A DNA stretch of 64,000 nucleotides from JBIQKZ01 sp044464765. Lineage in GTDB: Bacteria; Pseudomonadota; Gammaproteobacteria; Burkholderiales; Burkholderiaceae_B. Within the stretch, counting starts at the first letter, position 1, and each line of letters starts with the position of its first letter. The notes under the pieces are model-generated. The model saw only the letters and a list, made by a program, of their open reading frames with translations. It was not told where the DNA came from and ran no database searches. The DNA lies in NCBI GenBank assembly GCA_044464765.1, contig JBIQKZ010000003.1, forward strand, positions 193,170 to 257,169, read 5' to 3'. Positions 1 through 6,718 of this stretch are shown here, in pieces. The translations under genes and the position numbers were made by a program.

Positions 1-3
1 ATA

Positions 4-84
4 TCACCTCCACCAATCCCAAAGAAACCATGCGGTCAGGGCCGTCAGCCAACCCGCGAGCAAGACTTCGAATACCGTGATCAT
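4..84 (-). CDS. Very small membrane peptide, phage early operon
   Basis: A 26-codon ORF starting with an ATG that overlaps the stop of the upstream gene in an ATGA junction. The product is almost entirely hydrophobic and Trp-rich, with a single membrane-spanning stretch and a C-terminal basic residue. Its last codons supply a strong GGAGGTG ribosome binding site for a next gene that begins just outside the window. Function is unknown. The evidence is junction style and hydrophobicity only, so it may be a leader peptide or not a functional protein. Confidence 0.45.
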   Translation of the reverse strand: MITVFEVLLAGWLTALTAWFLWDWWR

Positions 85-392
85 CGATCCCTCCACCACG
101 TTCCACTGCCATCCCAGCCCATGCTGACTTGCCGGGGCTGTTCGTTGATTTCAGCCTGACGTAGATGCGTGCGCGGCTTGATCTGTCGAAACGTCACCGC
201 CTTGGGTGTGGCTTTCTTGGGCGCTAGGAAACTCTGGATGTAGTCACCGGGGCTGACGCTGTAGTTGCGCGACGGGCCACCGTTCGCCTCGATCATGTTG
301 GCCAGGGTTTTCAGCAGCGCCCGGTCCGATACCTCAATACCCCGGCCTCGAAGGCGGCTGACCGCAGCGGCGCGGATTTCGTGGACGTTCAT
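81..392 (-). CDS. Hypothetical phage protein
   Basis: A protein of 103 residues beginning MNVHEIRAAAV. The ATG at 392 is chosen because it overlaps the upstream stop (ATGA); an in-frame start 60 bases further up would lie inside the upstream gene. The N-terminal half is charged and probably helical, the middle is Lys/Pro-rich, and the C-terminus holds a Trp-rich patch (MGWDGSGTWW). No family is recognised. It is the penultimate member of the minus-strand early operon, downstream of the RuvC-like gene, a position used in lambdoid phages for nin-region or late-regulator genes. Confidence 0.7.
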   Translation of the reverse strand: MNVHEIRAAAVSRLRGRGIEVSDRALLKTLANMIEANGGPSRNYSVSPGDYIQSFLAPKKATPKAVTFRQIKPRTHLRQAEINEQPRQVSMGWDGSGTWWRDR

Positions 393-967
393 GCTTGCTC
401 CTTGGCGCGCGCATTCCAGTCGGCTTGATCCTCGTCGGATAGCTCGCACCATGTCGGCCTAGTCATAGGGAGGGATTTAGCGCAGTATTCGATGTACAGG
501 TCGCGCCCGGTCTTGGCGGGCTGCATGAGGTCTTTAAGGTCGCCCAGCCTGATCGTTCCGTCGGGCCGGACAATCTTGTTTACTCTCGCCATATGAGCAG
601 CAAGTGGCTTGGATGGATCGTGGATCAACTTACCCTCGGGATCGCTGGCAACGTCTCGCGGGTCGCGCTTGGGTTTTTCCGGCGCAGGCATCAGTGGCCC
701 ACCAGTGAATACGATTCGACCCATCCAGTCGTTGATCGTTGGCAGCGCCTCCAGCCGCTCGACCTCTGCCTTAGCATAGAAAAGGATTTTCTTTGCATCG
801 CGCAACTGGTCTGAGTGGCTCGCCATGCCGTACCGGTAGCAGGCACGGAAGATTTCCCCGATCTGCGCGTTCATGTTGCGATGGCTGATTAGGTGCTGCA
901 ATTCCGTTGCTTTAGGAGGCAGCTCGTAATAGCTGGCTGTGCTGCCGTCTGATTTGTTCTCGCTCAT
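389..967 (-). CDS. Hypothetical phage protein
   Basis: A protein of 192 residues starting MSENKSDGS at 967. The start overlaps the stop of the RuvC-like gene (ATGA), whereas the longer open frame extends deep into that gene. The N-terminal third is helical, with a stretch containing RACYRYGMASHSDQ. The C-terminal segment (about residues 150-190) has aromatic and acidic residues (ELSDEDQADWNARA) loosely reminiscent of an HMG-box-like helix, but this is too weak to name a fold. No catalytic motif is visible. It is translationally coupled on both sides within the replication operon. Confidence 0.75.
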   Translation of the reverse strand: MSENKSDGSTASYYELPPKATELQHLISHRNMNAQIGEIFRACYRYGMASHSDQLRDAKKILFYAKAEVERLEALPTINDWMGRIVFTGGPLMPAPEKPKRDPRDVASDPEGKLIHDPSKPLAAHMARVNKIVRPDGTIRLGDLKDLMQPAKTGRDLYIEYCAKSLPMTRPTWCELSDEDQADWNARAKEQA

Positions 968-1494
968 ATCACCTCCGGGGAAAATGTTGGTTTCTTGGTT
1001 TGGGTTCGCGATGCGTGGGCCGCCCTGTCCGTTACCAGCATCGCTACTGCTAGTGCCGCCCATGCGTGTGTCGATACGCCGTACAGCGGGCCGGGTGCGG
1101 ATTTGGTGCCGACTTGCGGGGTCTTGCCCCCTCCGGTGCGCGGGAAGCGATCCAGCAGCGCCTGGCGAATATTTGCGTCTTTGGCCTTGGCCGTTCCGCA
1201 AAGGTGGGTTTTCACATCGCGCCGATAGATAAGCTGGACAGACTCGGGGTTATGCCAGGCCTGCACAAAGCGCCCTATCCATAGGCAGGTTTCGAATACC
1301 TCGCGGCCTACTGGCATGCCGTAGCTGGCAATCATTTCGATGGCGAGCTTGTGGGCGTTGATTTCAAAGTGGCCGCGCTGGACGTAGGCGAGCATTTCAG
1401 CGTTTGGCATCACGCCACTGGCTGTCACTGCATCGCCGTCGAATACGCAATAGCCGGATTGTTCGGTGCCTGGGTCGATTGCGAGTAGCCTCAT
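964..1494 (-). CDS. RuvC-like Holliday junction resolvase (phage type)
   Basis: A 176-residue protein opening with the RNase H-fold signature MRLLAIDPGTEQSGY, the first catalytic Asp strand of RuvC-family resolvases. An acidic position follows at about residue 53 (KLAIEMIASYGM), and a C-terminal helix carries STHAWAALAVAM, resembling the last catalytic region of phage RuvC-like proteins. It is about the size of cellular RuvC. It probably cleaves branched DNA during replication and recombination or before packaging, the role played by Rap/NinG or RusA in other lambdoids. It is coupled by ATGA overlaps to both neighbours. The exact catalytic acidic set cannot be confirmed without an alignment. 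Confidence 0.8.
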   Translation of the reverse strand: MRLLAIDPGTEQSGYCVFDGDAVTASGVMPNAEMLAYVQRGHFEINAHKLAIEMIASYGMPVGREVFETCLWIGRFVQAWHNPESVQLIYRRDVKTHLCGTAKAKDANIRQALLDRFPRTGGGKTPQVGTKSAPGPLYGVSTHAWAALAVAMLVTDRAAHASRTQTKKPTFSPEVI

Positions 1495-1676
1495 GCCGAC
1501 TCCTTCAACATTTCCAGCGTCTGCGCCCGCTCATGCTCTGGCAGGCTGGCAAGGTACGCATCCTGTTTTTGGCGGCTTGGGCGGTATAGCTTCACTTTGC
1601 GGGCATTGCAGGCGATGCAGCCCTTCTGGCAGTACGGGGCGTGGGTACAGTTAAATTGCAATTCGCTTGGTGTCAT
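1491..1676 (-). CDS. Small Cys-rich phage protein
   Basis: A 61-residue protein with a Cys/His cluster near the N-terminus (CTHAPYCQKGCIACNARK) that could bind one zinc ion, followed by a basic, helical C-terminal half. Both ends overlap their neighbours by ATGA, placing it between the helicase-loader-like and resolvase genes. The metal site and location suggest a nucleic-acid or protein-contact role in replication. No named family is recognised. Confidence 0.72.
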   Translation of the reverse strand: MTPSELQFNCTHAPYCQKGCIACNARKVKLYRPSRQKQDAYLASLPEHERAQTLEMLKESA

Positions 1677-2407
1677 GCGGCCTGCCTCCGATAGCTGGGC
1701 CAGTCAAATACAACCATCTTGCCGCCGCCTTCGCGCAACCTGTCCACCACGCGCTCGCCCAAGTACTCGCTGAGCTTGTCCATCGCCAGATTGCTGATGA
1801 CGATGGTGGACTTCATGTTTTCGTACCGGCCATTGATGATTTCGAAGAGGATTAACTTCTCCGCATCGCTCCCAAACTGGACGCCCACCTCGTCGAGGAT
1901 TAGCAAGTCAGGCTTGATAAGCGCATCCAGGGCTTGGCGCTCGGTGGCGTCGCTGTTGCGGTTGTAGGTTTCCTTTACGCTGCGGATGGCCCCGATAACC
2001 GACGTAAAAATGCACATGCACTGGCGGTCGATAAGCTCGTGAGCGATGCCGACGGCAAGGTGCGTTTTCCCGGCCCCGACGCCGCCGCATAAAATGAGGC
2101 TTTGGCCGCTAGTCTTGTCGAAGTCGTTGACGTACTGGTTTGCTACGCCTAGCGCCTTGCCCTGCCCCTCGTTTTGCACGATGAAGGTATCCAGGCGGCG
2201 ATGAGCGAACCGGGGCGGTATGGCGGCTTTTTTCAGCAAAAACTGGGATTGCGCCGCAAGGCGTTCAGAGTGGGCTTTTTTACCAGCCTCGGACATCTCG
2301 TAATCGATTTTCTCCTGTACGCATTTCGGGCATTCCGACCATCGCCCGGCGATTAGAGATGACATGTAATTCGGGTGGTAATCGCAACCGCGCTCTCTGG
2401 TTTCCAT
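1673..2407 (-). CDS. DnaC/IstB-like AAA+ ATPase, phage helicase loader
   Basis: A protein of 244 residues. The N-terminal part has a Cys/His cluster (CDYHPNY, then CPKC about 20 residues on). The AAA+ domain has a Walker A (GGVGAGKTHL), a Walker B (LLILDEVG) and a sensor-1-like Asn (TIVISNLA). The size and layout match DnaC-type loaders, which deliver the host DnaB helicase to a phage origin (the lambda P or P22 gene 12 role). The ATG at 2407 is preferred because GGGAG lies just upstream; longer starts at 2422 or 2467 would overlap the upstream gene. It follows the O-like gene, as expected for an O/P pair. Confidence 0.88.
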   Translation of the reverse strand: METRERGCDYHPNYMSSLIAGRWSECPKCVQEKIDYEMSEAGKKAHSERLAAQSQFLLKKAAIPPRFAHRRLDTFIVQNEGQGKALGVANQYVNDFDKTSGQSLILCGGVGAGKTHLAVGIAHELIDRQCMCIFTSVIGAIRSVKETYNRNSDATERQALDALIKPDLLILDEVGVQFGSDAEKLILFEIINGRYENMKSTIVISNLAMDKLSEYLGERVVDRLREGGGKMVVFDWPSYRRQAA

Positions 2408-2408
2408 G

Positions 2409-3182
2409 TCAGAAACTCCCATCCGCGCCAACCCCGGCTCGGTAGTCCTGCTTTGCAAAGTTTCCATGTCGTGATGCTCCTGGTTTTTCGTTATTCACCC
2501 ATCCGGCCTCAAAGCCCTGCCAGCCACGCTCGACGCATTTGCGCAGCGCGTCGCCCAGCGTCATGCCGGCCCGGCCAGCCTCCCGGCGTATGCCTTCAAG
2601 GGCCAGGGGCGTCAGTGGGGATCGTTTCTTTTTTCGGATAGCCAGAAATTCGTCTGCAACCTGAGCATCAACCTCGTGGGCAACTAGGTCTGAGACTGAG
2701 AGCGAAGCGGCCCGCGCAGCGGGTGGGCTTTTTTGTTTTGTTTTTTGTTCTTCTATCTTCTCTTCTCTTCTCTTCTCTTCTCTAGGTAACGCTGCGCTAA
2801 CGATTGGAGCGTTACCTTTTGCGTTACCATCGGCGTTAGTTTTATGGATTGCCACCCTTTTTGCGGTCAAAGCGCGATTTTTCGCTGTCTTTCCGTTGTG
2901 TCGGTCGAAGTTCGGCAGCCTTAACCCGCCCTCATAAACCTCCAGCCAGCCCACAGATTCCATTGCTGCGCACAATCCTCTAACGCCAAGCAAACGATCT
3001 AGTAACGCCGCGGTAACGCCAGCAGCGTTACCGTCAATGGTCTGCTGATCGAACCACCGCCACATACGGAGCAGCTTGCCGACCGTAAGATCAGGGTCAT
3101 CCCAGCCCATGGCGACCGTTATAGCTAGCACCTCCGGCTTATCGGGAGTGCTGGCATCGAATTTGAGCCATTCTCCAGCCAT
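2409..3182 (-). CDS. Phage replication initiator, lambda O-like
   Basis: A 257-residue protein starting MAGEWLKF. The ATG at 3182 overlaps the TAA of the upstream gene. The N-terminal 100 residues resemble a winged-helix replication domain with aromatic and basic patches. A highly charged linker (REEKRREEKIEEQ) separates it from a C-terminal domain with GWQGFEAGW, a motif common at the end of phage O-like and DnaT-like proteins. Known relatives bind the phage origin and recruit the helicase loader. An origin would be expected inside or near this gene, as in lambda, but no convincing iterons were found. Confidence 0.75.
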   Translation of the reverse strand: MAGEWLKFDASTPDKPEVLAITVAMGWDDPDLTVGKLLRMWRWFDQQTIDGNAAGVTAALLDRLLGVRGLCAAMESVGWLEVYEGGLRLPNFDRHNGKTAKNRALTAKRVAIHKTNADGNAKGNAPIVSAALPREEKRREEKIEEQKTKQKSPPAARAASLSVSDLVAHEVDAQVADEFLAIRKKKRSPLTPLALEGIRREAGRAGMTLGDALRKCVERGWQGFEAGWVNNEKPGASRHGNFAKQDYRAGVGADGSF

Positions 3183-3916
3183 TACGACACCTCTATTTCG
3201 AGAGCATAAGACTCGCGCCAAACATCTGCGTGATAGGCCTTAACGGTTCCGTAGTTCTGGTCGAACACATCAATGGGCGGCATGTCCATCTGAATGGATG
3301 TGCTTTTAAGCAGCCTCCAATTGAATTTGACGCCCTGGTACAGCATTTCCATGCGCTTGACGGTGGCGTACTGCTTGGAGCGGTCTAGCTCTACCGAAAG
3401 CTTGTTAACTTGCTTGATAGCTTGGCTGGCCGTATTCATGGCGGTGGCCTCGCGGCGCGATCCGATCTCGGCTTTAGTGGCTACCGCCACATCACGCTCG
3501 ATGGCAAGGCGCTCAGCCTGTTCTGCTTTGTCGGCAGCCAGGCGCAATGCTTCAGCAAAGGTGCGTGGCACGGCCACTATTCCGGCTTCCAGTTCCTGCC
3601 ATCGATCAACTAGGCGCGCCGTGAACTCCGGCGACAACTGGGCGACCACGATGATGCTGTCTCGCTTTCCTTTTTCGCCGGTGAATTGGTAGACGCTAAC
3701 GGTTTCCTCGCGCCGTTCCCGTTGCACTTTGACTTCCACCAGCGGTGGGAGTGAGATAACCCCTTGATTCGCTAGCCGCTCAATGGTGCGCTTGACGCTG
3801 TCATGCCTGGATTCAACAAGCTCGGCAATCTCCTGGCTGGTCATACTCATGGCGCCGACCGGAACCAAAGGTATTGCGTTTGCGGTCGATGTTGGTACAA
3901 TTTGCGTCATAGTCAT
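3182..3916 (-). CDS. Rha-family phage regulatory protein
   Basis: A protein of 244 residues. The N-terminal third carries the Rha signature: an HTH-like segment (MTSQEIAELVESRHDSVKR), then a beta region ending in SPEFTARLVDRWQELE. The middle is a coiled coil (about 120-185) and the C-terminus an unassigned domain. The ATG at 3916 has AGGAGA eight bases upstream; the longer frame lacks a comparable site. Rha proteins are phage transcriptional regulators or antirepressors. Here the gene sits inside the lytic operon, between the YbcO-like nuclease and the replication initiator, so it would be made early after induction. Its target cannot be deduced. Confidence 0.8.
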   Translation of the reverse strand: MTMTQIVPTSTANAIPLVPVGAMSMTSQEIAELVESRHDSVKRTIERLANQGVISLPPLVEVKVQRERREETVSVYQFTGEKGKRDSIIVVAQLSPEFTARLVDRWQELEAGIVAVPRTFAEALRLAADKAEQAERLAIERDVAVATKAEIGSRREATAMNTASQAIKQVNKLSVELDRSKQYATVKRMEMLYQGVKFNWRLLKSTSIQMDMPPIDVFDQNYGTVKAYHADVWRESYALEIEVS

Positions 3917-3927
3917 TTGCACGTCTC

Positions 3928-4371
3928 CTAAAGTGAGTGCGATTGAAGGCCCGGAACGCTGGCAGGCGTTGCCGGGTTTTGTTTTGTATTGATCTTGGCT
4001 GCGCGGGCCGGCTCCCAACGGGCCAGCGCATCAAAGAACACCGCCCGTTTTTCTTCGCGGGTTGCGGTCGCTCCAAAGTCAAGCCAGTAGTGGCAGGCTG
4101 CACAGCCGGGCACGCTATAGCGATCAGCCGCCTTCAGGCCAAGCCCTTTTCCTGTATCCGCCCAGTTGCCATGGCAATCAACGACAGTCGGGTCGCGCGG
4201 GTCGCGCGCGCATAGGCCCGGCACACGTAGGTAACATGGCTCACCTCGACAGGCGTCCAACAATTTTCGGTCGTGGTGGCCGACGATCTTGTGCTTGCGC
4301 GATGATCTACGCGTCATGGGACTGCGCTTGAGCGGCTGGCCGGGGCTTTTGAAAGTGCTGTTCCAGGTCAT
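3928..4371 (-). CDS. YbcO/DUF1364-type putative nuclease
   Basis: A 147-residue protein starting MTWNSTF. The conserved pattern of the YbcO/DUF1364 family is present: DACRGEPCYLRVPGLC, then a second segment with GLGLKAADRYSVPGCAACH. It contains four Cys and His residues able to form the zinc-supported HNH-like site known for YbcO. The ATG at 4371 overlaps the upstream stop (ATGA) and is preceded by GGAGGGC. YbcO-type genes are typical of the nin-like region of lambdoid phages and are thought to cut structured DNA. The C-terminal 25 residues are low complexity. Confidence 0.82.
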   Translation of the reverse strand: MTWNSTFKSPGQPLKRSPMTRRSSRKHKIVGHHDRKLLDACRGEPCYLRVPGLCARDPRDPTVVDCHGNWADTGKGLGLKAADRYSVPGCAACHYWLDFGATATREEKRAVFFDALARWEPARAAKINTKQNPATPASVPGLQSHSL

Positions 4372-4772
4372 GCCCTGCCCTCCTTCCATTCAATGAAAGG
4401 CTTGCGGTACGACTCGTGGAAGATCGCCGCGGCCTCTGGGTTGTGATCCAGTTCCGCCCTAGACTCGATCTGGCAAGCGAAACGGATATCAGCCGCTGCT
4501 TCACCAGGGCTTTCGTAATTGCCGTATTTCAGAAACTCCGGGTTCTGGCATAGCTGCCCTGCTAACCGCGCCAACTCGCCGCCCTTGGGCTTTTCTTCCG
4601 GCTGGCGGCGCTCGAAGTCAGCCACGAGCGGAGCGATGGCGACCGGCATGTCGATACTCTTGAACAGCGCAAGAAATTGATCCTTGCAGACTGGGTCTAT
4701 ATCTATCTGTACGCGGATCGTGCCGTCAGCCATTTCCTTCATCGCGCGTCGGGTTCCGGATATGGCCTGCAT
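4368..4772 (-). CDS. Hypothetical phage protein
   Basis: A protein of 134 residues from the ATG at 4772, which overlaps the upstream stop in a TGATG junction; an alternative ATG at 4814 would add 14 residues. It begins with a predicted beta strand (TIRVQIDIDPV) and continues as an acidic helical protein (AAADIRFACQIESRAELD). No motif is recognised. It is coupled to the YbcO-like gene downstream. Its function remains unassigned. Confidence 0.72.
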   Translation of the reverse strand: MQAISGTRRAMKEMADGTIRVQIDIDPVCKDQFLALFKSIDMPVAIAPLVADFERRQPEEKPKGGELARLAGQLCQNPEFLKYGNYESPGEAAADIRFACQIESRAELDHNPEAAAIFHESYRKPFIEWKEGRA

Positions 4773-5368
4773 CACGCCACGCTCCGCAGCCTTCCACGCC
4801 GGGAAATTTCGCATTCAACGCTCTTAACGAAGTCAGCAACCGCTTGCTTGGCCTCAATGCCTTCCGTATGTGCACGGCGAAGCACGTCATCGCTGCTGCA
4901 CCGGGTCAAGTCGTAGGCAGCCTTGTTGACCTCGGGCAACTCTTTCAGCATCGTGATGACATGCTCGCTCGGGTCGAACTCGCTATTGCTCGGCTGACCG
5001 GCTACGTGCGCAACTAGACCACAAGGCGCAAGGATTTCGTTAGCCAGCTGTACGCGCAGATCAATCGGCAGCGCAGCGAGAACGGACGGCAAGAAGTTGG
5101 CCGGCATGTTGCCCCGGCCATCCTCGTTATCCAGCCAGCGGTAGACCTTTTGCATGTTGATGCGCTGGCAGTGGGTCAAATCGCGGCCACGGCGCTCTTC
5201 CTCGAAAACAATCTCAGTGGAACGCTCCGCGTCGATGGCTTTATGAGCATCGACCACATTCGCAATAACAGCCGATTGACTCCAGCCGTGCATCTTTCGC
5301 CAGCCATCGAGCATGTCTTTGATGAAGGCGGTTACGGCCTTGCGTGGAATTTGAGAAACAGTGCTCAT
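4772..5368 (-). CDS. Hypothetical phage protein in a cII-like position
   Basis: A 198-residue protein. Residues 1-90 contain a possible HTH-like region (DGWRKMHGWSQSAVIANVV) and a short motif RINMQKVYRWLDNE that could be a recognition helix. The rest is helical and acidic. The start has AAGGAAAGG just upstream. It lies between the cro-like cluster and the replication genes, the place cII occupies in lambda. The sequence is not convincingly CII, so a regulatory role is inferred from position only. Confidence 0.7.
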   Translation of the reverse strand: MSTVSQIPRKAVTAFIKDMLDGWRKMHGWSQSAVIANVVDAHKAIDAERSTEIVFEEERRGRDLTHCQRINMQKVYRWLDNEDGRGNMPANFLPSVLAALPIDLRVQLANEILAPCGLVAHVAGQPSNSEFDPSEHVITMLKELPEVNKAAYDLTRCSSDDVLRRAHTEGIEAKQAVADFVKSVECEISRRGRLRSVA

Positions 5369-5401
5369 GACTTACCTTTCCTTCACGCCTACAGTGGCCC
5401 C

Positions 5402-5629
5402 ATGGACAACATGAACCATCGGAAAATACGAATACCCGACGCCCTGCCCCTGGACGAAAATCCGGACATGAGCGAAGAATTGTGTGATTGGCTGTTTGAA
5501 CGAGCCGCGAACCTGGCCTACAAGGCGTTTGATGACGTGACCGACGATCATGTGGAAGCGGTCTACCATCGGCTTGTGCTCAACCATCAATGGGGAGCGG
5601 CAGACGCTGGGGCCGTGACGGTGCATTGA
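5402..5629 (+). CDS. Small acidic phage protein, reversed within the early operon
   Basis: Encodes 75 residues (MDNMNHRKIRIPDALP at the N-terminus), rich in Asp and Glu, with a helical core (SEELCDWLFERAANLAY). It is oriented against the surrounding minus-strand genes. Plus-strand codons begin with G unusually often and prefer G or C at position three, as real genes do, while the opposite frame gives a His/Val/Phe-rich product typical of antisense reading. No good ribosome binding site precedes either ATG (5402 or 5411). It could be an independently inserted accessory gene. Function is unknown. Confidence 0.6.
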   Translation: MDNMNHRKIRIPDALPLDENPDMSEELCDWLFERAANLAYKAFDDVTDDHVEAVYHRLVLNHQWGAADAGAVTVH

Positions 5630-5717
5630 CATGGGGTCAATGCGTATAGGGGCGGTCAATCCAGTTCGGTTACGCTCGGAGATTCCAGTAACCAAACATT
5701 TCCGAAAAGGATTAACC

Positions 5718-5945
5718 ATGAGCCAAAAATTCGACCCCATTTCACTTCCCCCTGGGAGCCAAATAAATTACAGCCTCGATTTCGACGTCAGAAAGAAGTT
5801 CACCGTCAGATTCGCCGACGGCAGCGAGGTCACTATGGCGCTTGACCCCGGCAGCATTCTGTCCGTCAGGGCCATGCAGGACGTCACCCTTAACATCGGT
5901 GACGATGATCTTGGTGATCTCTCCCCGGATCGCGTACTTAATTAG
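5718..5945 (+). CDS. Candidate small phage protein (competes with a minus-strand ORF)
   Basis: Encodes 75 residues starting MSQKFDPISLPPG, with AAAAGGA seven bases before the ATG. The product alternates beta-type segments (KKFTVRFADGSEVTMALDP) and ends in an acidic tail. It would pair with the plus-strand gene at 5402-5629. It overlaps almost completely with a minus-strand ORF at 5742-5990 that has comparable codon statistics and a stronger ribosome binding site, so at most one is likely to be the main gene. Confidence 0.42.
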   Translation: MSQKFDPISLPPGSQINYSLDFDVRKKFTVRFADGSEVTMALDPGSILSVRAMQDVTLNIGDDDLGDLSPDRVLN

Positions 5946-5990
5946 CTTGATGGGCCGGGCTGTGTTATTGATGACTGATAGCGATGGCAT
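5742..5990 (-). CDS. Candidate early-operon protein (alternative to the plus-strand ORF)
   Basis: Encodes 82 residues starting MPSLSVINNTARP. GGGAGGG precedes the ATG, which lies three bases after the stop of the upstream gene, so it would continue the tightly packed minus operon. Codons start with G in about 43% of cases and G or C fills position three in about 61%, similar to or better than the opposing plus-strand ORF. The product is a mixed alpha/beta protein without known motif. It is listed as the alternative reading of this stretch; the conflict cannot be settled by eye. Confidence 0.42.
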   Translation of the reverse strand: MPSLSVINNTARPIKLIKYAIRGEITKIIVTDVKGDVLHGPDGQNAAGVKRHSDLAAVGESDGELLSDVEIEAVIYLAPRGK

Positions 5991-5993
5991 GGC

Positions 5994-6176
5994 TTACAGC
6001 CCTCCCTTGACAGCGCGACTGAAAGGCCCATTACGCCGGGCGTCGTTGAGCATGATTTCAATCACCTCGTGCTCGAAGTCTTTATTGACAAAGCCCAAGG
6101 TAATGCGATCCCCCGCATGGGCGCGGAGCGCTGGCCGGATCAACCACAGAACAAAGCGGGCATATAGGTTACGCAT
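5994..6176 (-). CDS. Small basic phage protein
   Basis: Encodes 60 residues starting MRNLYARFVLWLIRPALRA. An amphipathic, basic, partly hydrophobic N-terminal helix is followed by an acidic strand and a Gly/Arg-rich C-terminus. The ATG overlaps the end of the upstream gene by 8 bases in a junction whose sequence is repeated at the next junction (18 of 19 bases). No family is recognised. Confidence 0.6.
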   Translation of the reverse strand: MRNLYARFVLWLIRPALRAHAGDRITLGFVNKDFEHEVIEIMLNDARRNGPFSRAVKGGL

Positions 6177-6426
6177 GGTTCACCTCTTGGGAGACGCGCA
6201 AAGATTCGATGGCTTCATCGGGCAGGCGCGAGTAAATGGAGTCATGGACAAACTGAGCAAGCGCTTGCATGTCGTCCCTGGATGGCTTGCCGGACATCAT
6301 CGAAGCGCCGTAGAGCCGATCAAAGTTCTGCACAAGTTCTGGGGTTTCTATGGAGACGCGAAGGCAGGCAAGGAAAGCCGAATCAAGGTATGCCGCAGGC
6401 AAGGGAAGCCGAGGACTACTAAGCAT
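6169..6426 (-). CDS. Hypothetical phage early protein downstream of cro
   Basis: An 85-residue protein with a core of LRVSIETPELVQNFDRLYG and a helical C-terminus (MQALAQFVHDSIYSRLPDE). It begins within the last codons of the Cro-like gene, so the two are translationally coupled. Both this protein and its upstream neighbour end in QEVNHA because the coupling junction is duplicated. It was not recognised as any named family. Its position just after cro suggests a very early role after induction. Confidence 0.72.
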   Translation of the reverse strand: MLSSPRLPLPAAYLDSAFLACLRVSIETPELVQNFDRLYGASMMSGKPSRDDMQALAQFVHDSIYSRLPDEAIESLRVSQEVNHA

Positions 6427-6637
6427 GGTTCACTTCTTGGGGGTTGGGTTTGGTGGAGCGCCTTGCTTTGCTAAGCGCATCACGCATGAAGATGTGCGGG
6501 AAATCGACTTTTACGGCAGCCGGAATGCCTCGCGTCATCCAGTTGGTGACCCGCTGCTGTCCGTGCTTTTCGTACCCGAGCAGCTTCGCAACCTTCGCCG
6601 GGCCGCCCAATTTGAGGATGAGTTCTTTGTCTTTCAT
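6419..6637 (-). CDS. Cro-like HTH repressor of the lytic operon
   Basis: Encodes 72 residues with a helix-turn-helix near the N-terminus (LGGPAKVAKLLGYEKHGQQ, then VTNWMTRGIP), typical of Cro/YdaS-like proteins. It is the first gene of the minus-strand lytic operon and divergent from the cI-like gene. The ATG at 6637 is preferred: the predicted transcription start of the overlapping promoter falls on its A, so the mRNA would be leaderless. In-frame ATG (6643) and GTG (6652) codons lie at or upstream of the -10 box. It should bind the nearby palindromes and lower repressor synthesis. Confidence 0.78.
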   Translation of the reverse strand: MKDKELILKLGGPAKVAKLLGYEKHGQQRVTNWMTRGIPAAVKVDFPHIFMRDALSKARRSTKPNPQEVNHA

Positions 6638-6672
6638 AACCATATTAAACACTGTGTTGATTATTTAGTCAA
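6637..6672 (-). promoter_or_regulatory. Lytic promoter (PR-equivalent)
   Basis: On the minus strand TTGACT (6672-6667) is separated by exactly 17 bases from TTTAAT (6649-6644). The predicted start point, seven bases on, is 6637, the A of the cro-like ATG. The palindrome at 6648-6658 lies at the -10 edge and spacer, and the one at 6671-6681 covers part of the -35. A promoter with the same hexamers and spacing begins the plus operon at 9171. Confidence 0.8.
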
Positions 6673-6681
6673 CACTGTGTT
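6648..6681. promoter_or_regulatory. Paired repressor operators OR1 and OR2
   Basis: Two identical perfect palindromes AACACTGTGTT occupy 6648-6658 and 6671-6681, with centres 23 bp apart, about two helical turns. Around them the flanks are mirror images (TTAAACAC...GTGTTTAA), so the region as a whole is nearly symmetric. They lie over the promoters for both divergent repressor genes. A matching site (AACACGGTGTT) sits in the plus-operon promoter at 9185-9195. Confidence 0.82.
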
Positions 6682-6685
6682 TAAC
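6657..6685 (+). promoter_or_regulatory. Mirror-image plus-strand promoter toward the cI-like gene
   Basis: TTGATT (6657-6662), 17 bases, TTTAAC (6680-6685) is the near mirror image of the minus-strand lytic promoter. Its -35 hexamer is interleaved with that of the opposite promoter, so RNA polymerase could not occupy both. The start point would be near 6692, giving a leader of about 26 bases without a clear ribosome binding site. Its strength is probably lower than the lytic promoter because both hexamers match consensus less well. Confidence 0.55.
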
Positions 6686-6694
6686 AGCGATCTA

Positions 6695-6718
6695 CACAAA
6701 TTGTTTATGCTTACGCGA
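6695..6718 (+). promoter_or_regulatory. Candidate maintenance promoter (PRM-like) with an OR3-like site
   Basis: TATGCT (6706-6711) is spaced so that transcription would begin at 6718, the A of the cI-like ATG, giving a leaderless message as for lambda cI. No good -35 is present. The centre of OR2 (6676) then lies at -42, the position from which lambda repressor activates PRM. A degenerate palindrome CACAAATTGTT (6695-6705) abuts the -10 and could act as OR3. This is inference from spacing. Confidence 0.42.

Noticed and set aside
2755..2785. Pyrimidine-rich TCTTC repeats, possible phase-variable tract
   Set aside because: They are the codons of the Glu/Lys/Arg-rich linker of the O-like protein on the other strand; repeat units are few and irregular.
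5372..5740. Minus-strand ORF of 122 codons with a good ribosome binding site
   Set aside because: The product is rich in His, Val, Met and Phe as expected for the antisense of the acidic plus-strand ORF at 5402-5629, whose codon pattern looks genuine. Kept only as part of the strand-conflict finding.
5842..6474. Plus-strand ORF of 210 codons
   Set aside because: It lies opposite two tightly coupled minus-strand genes that have ribosome binding sites; its Arg/Ser/Leu-rich product looks like antisense reading.
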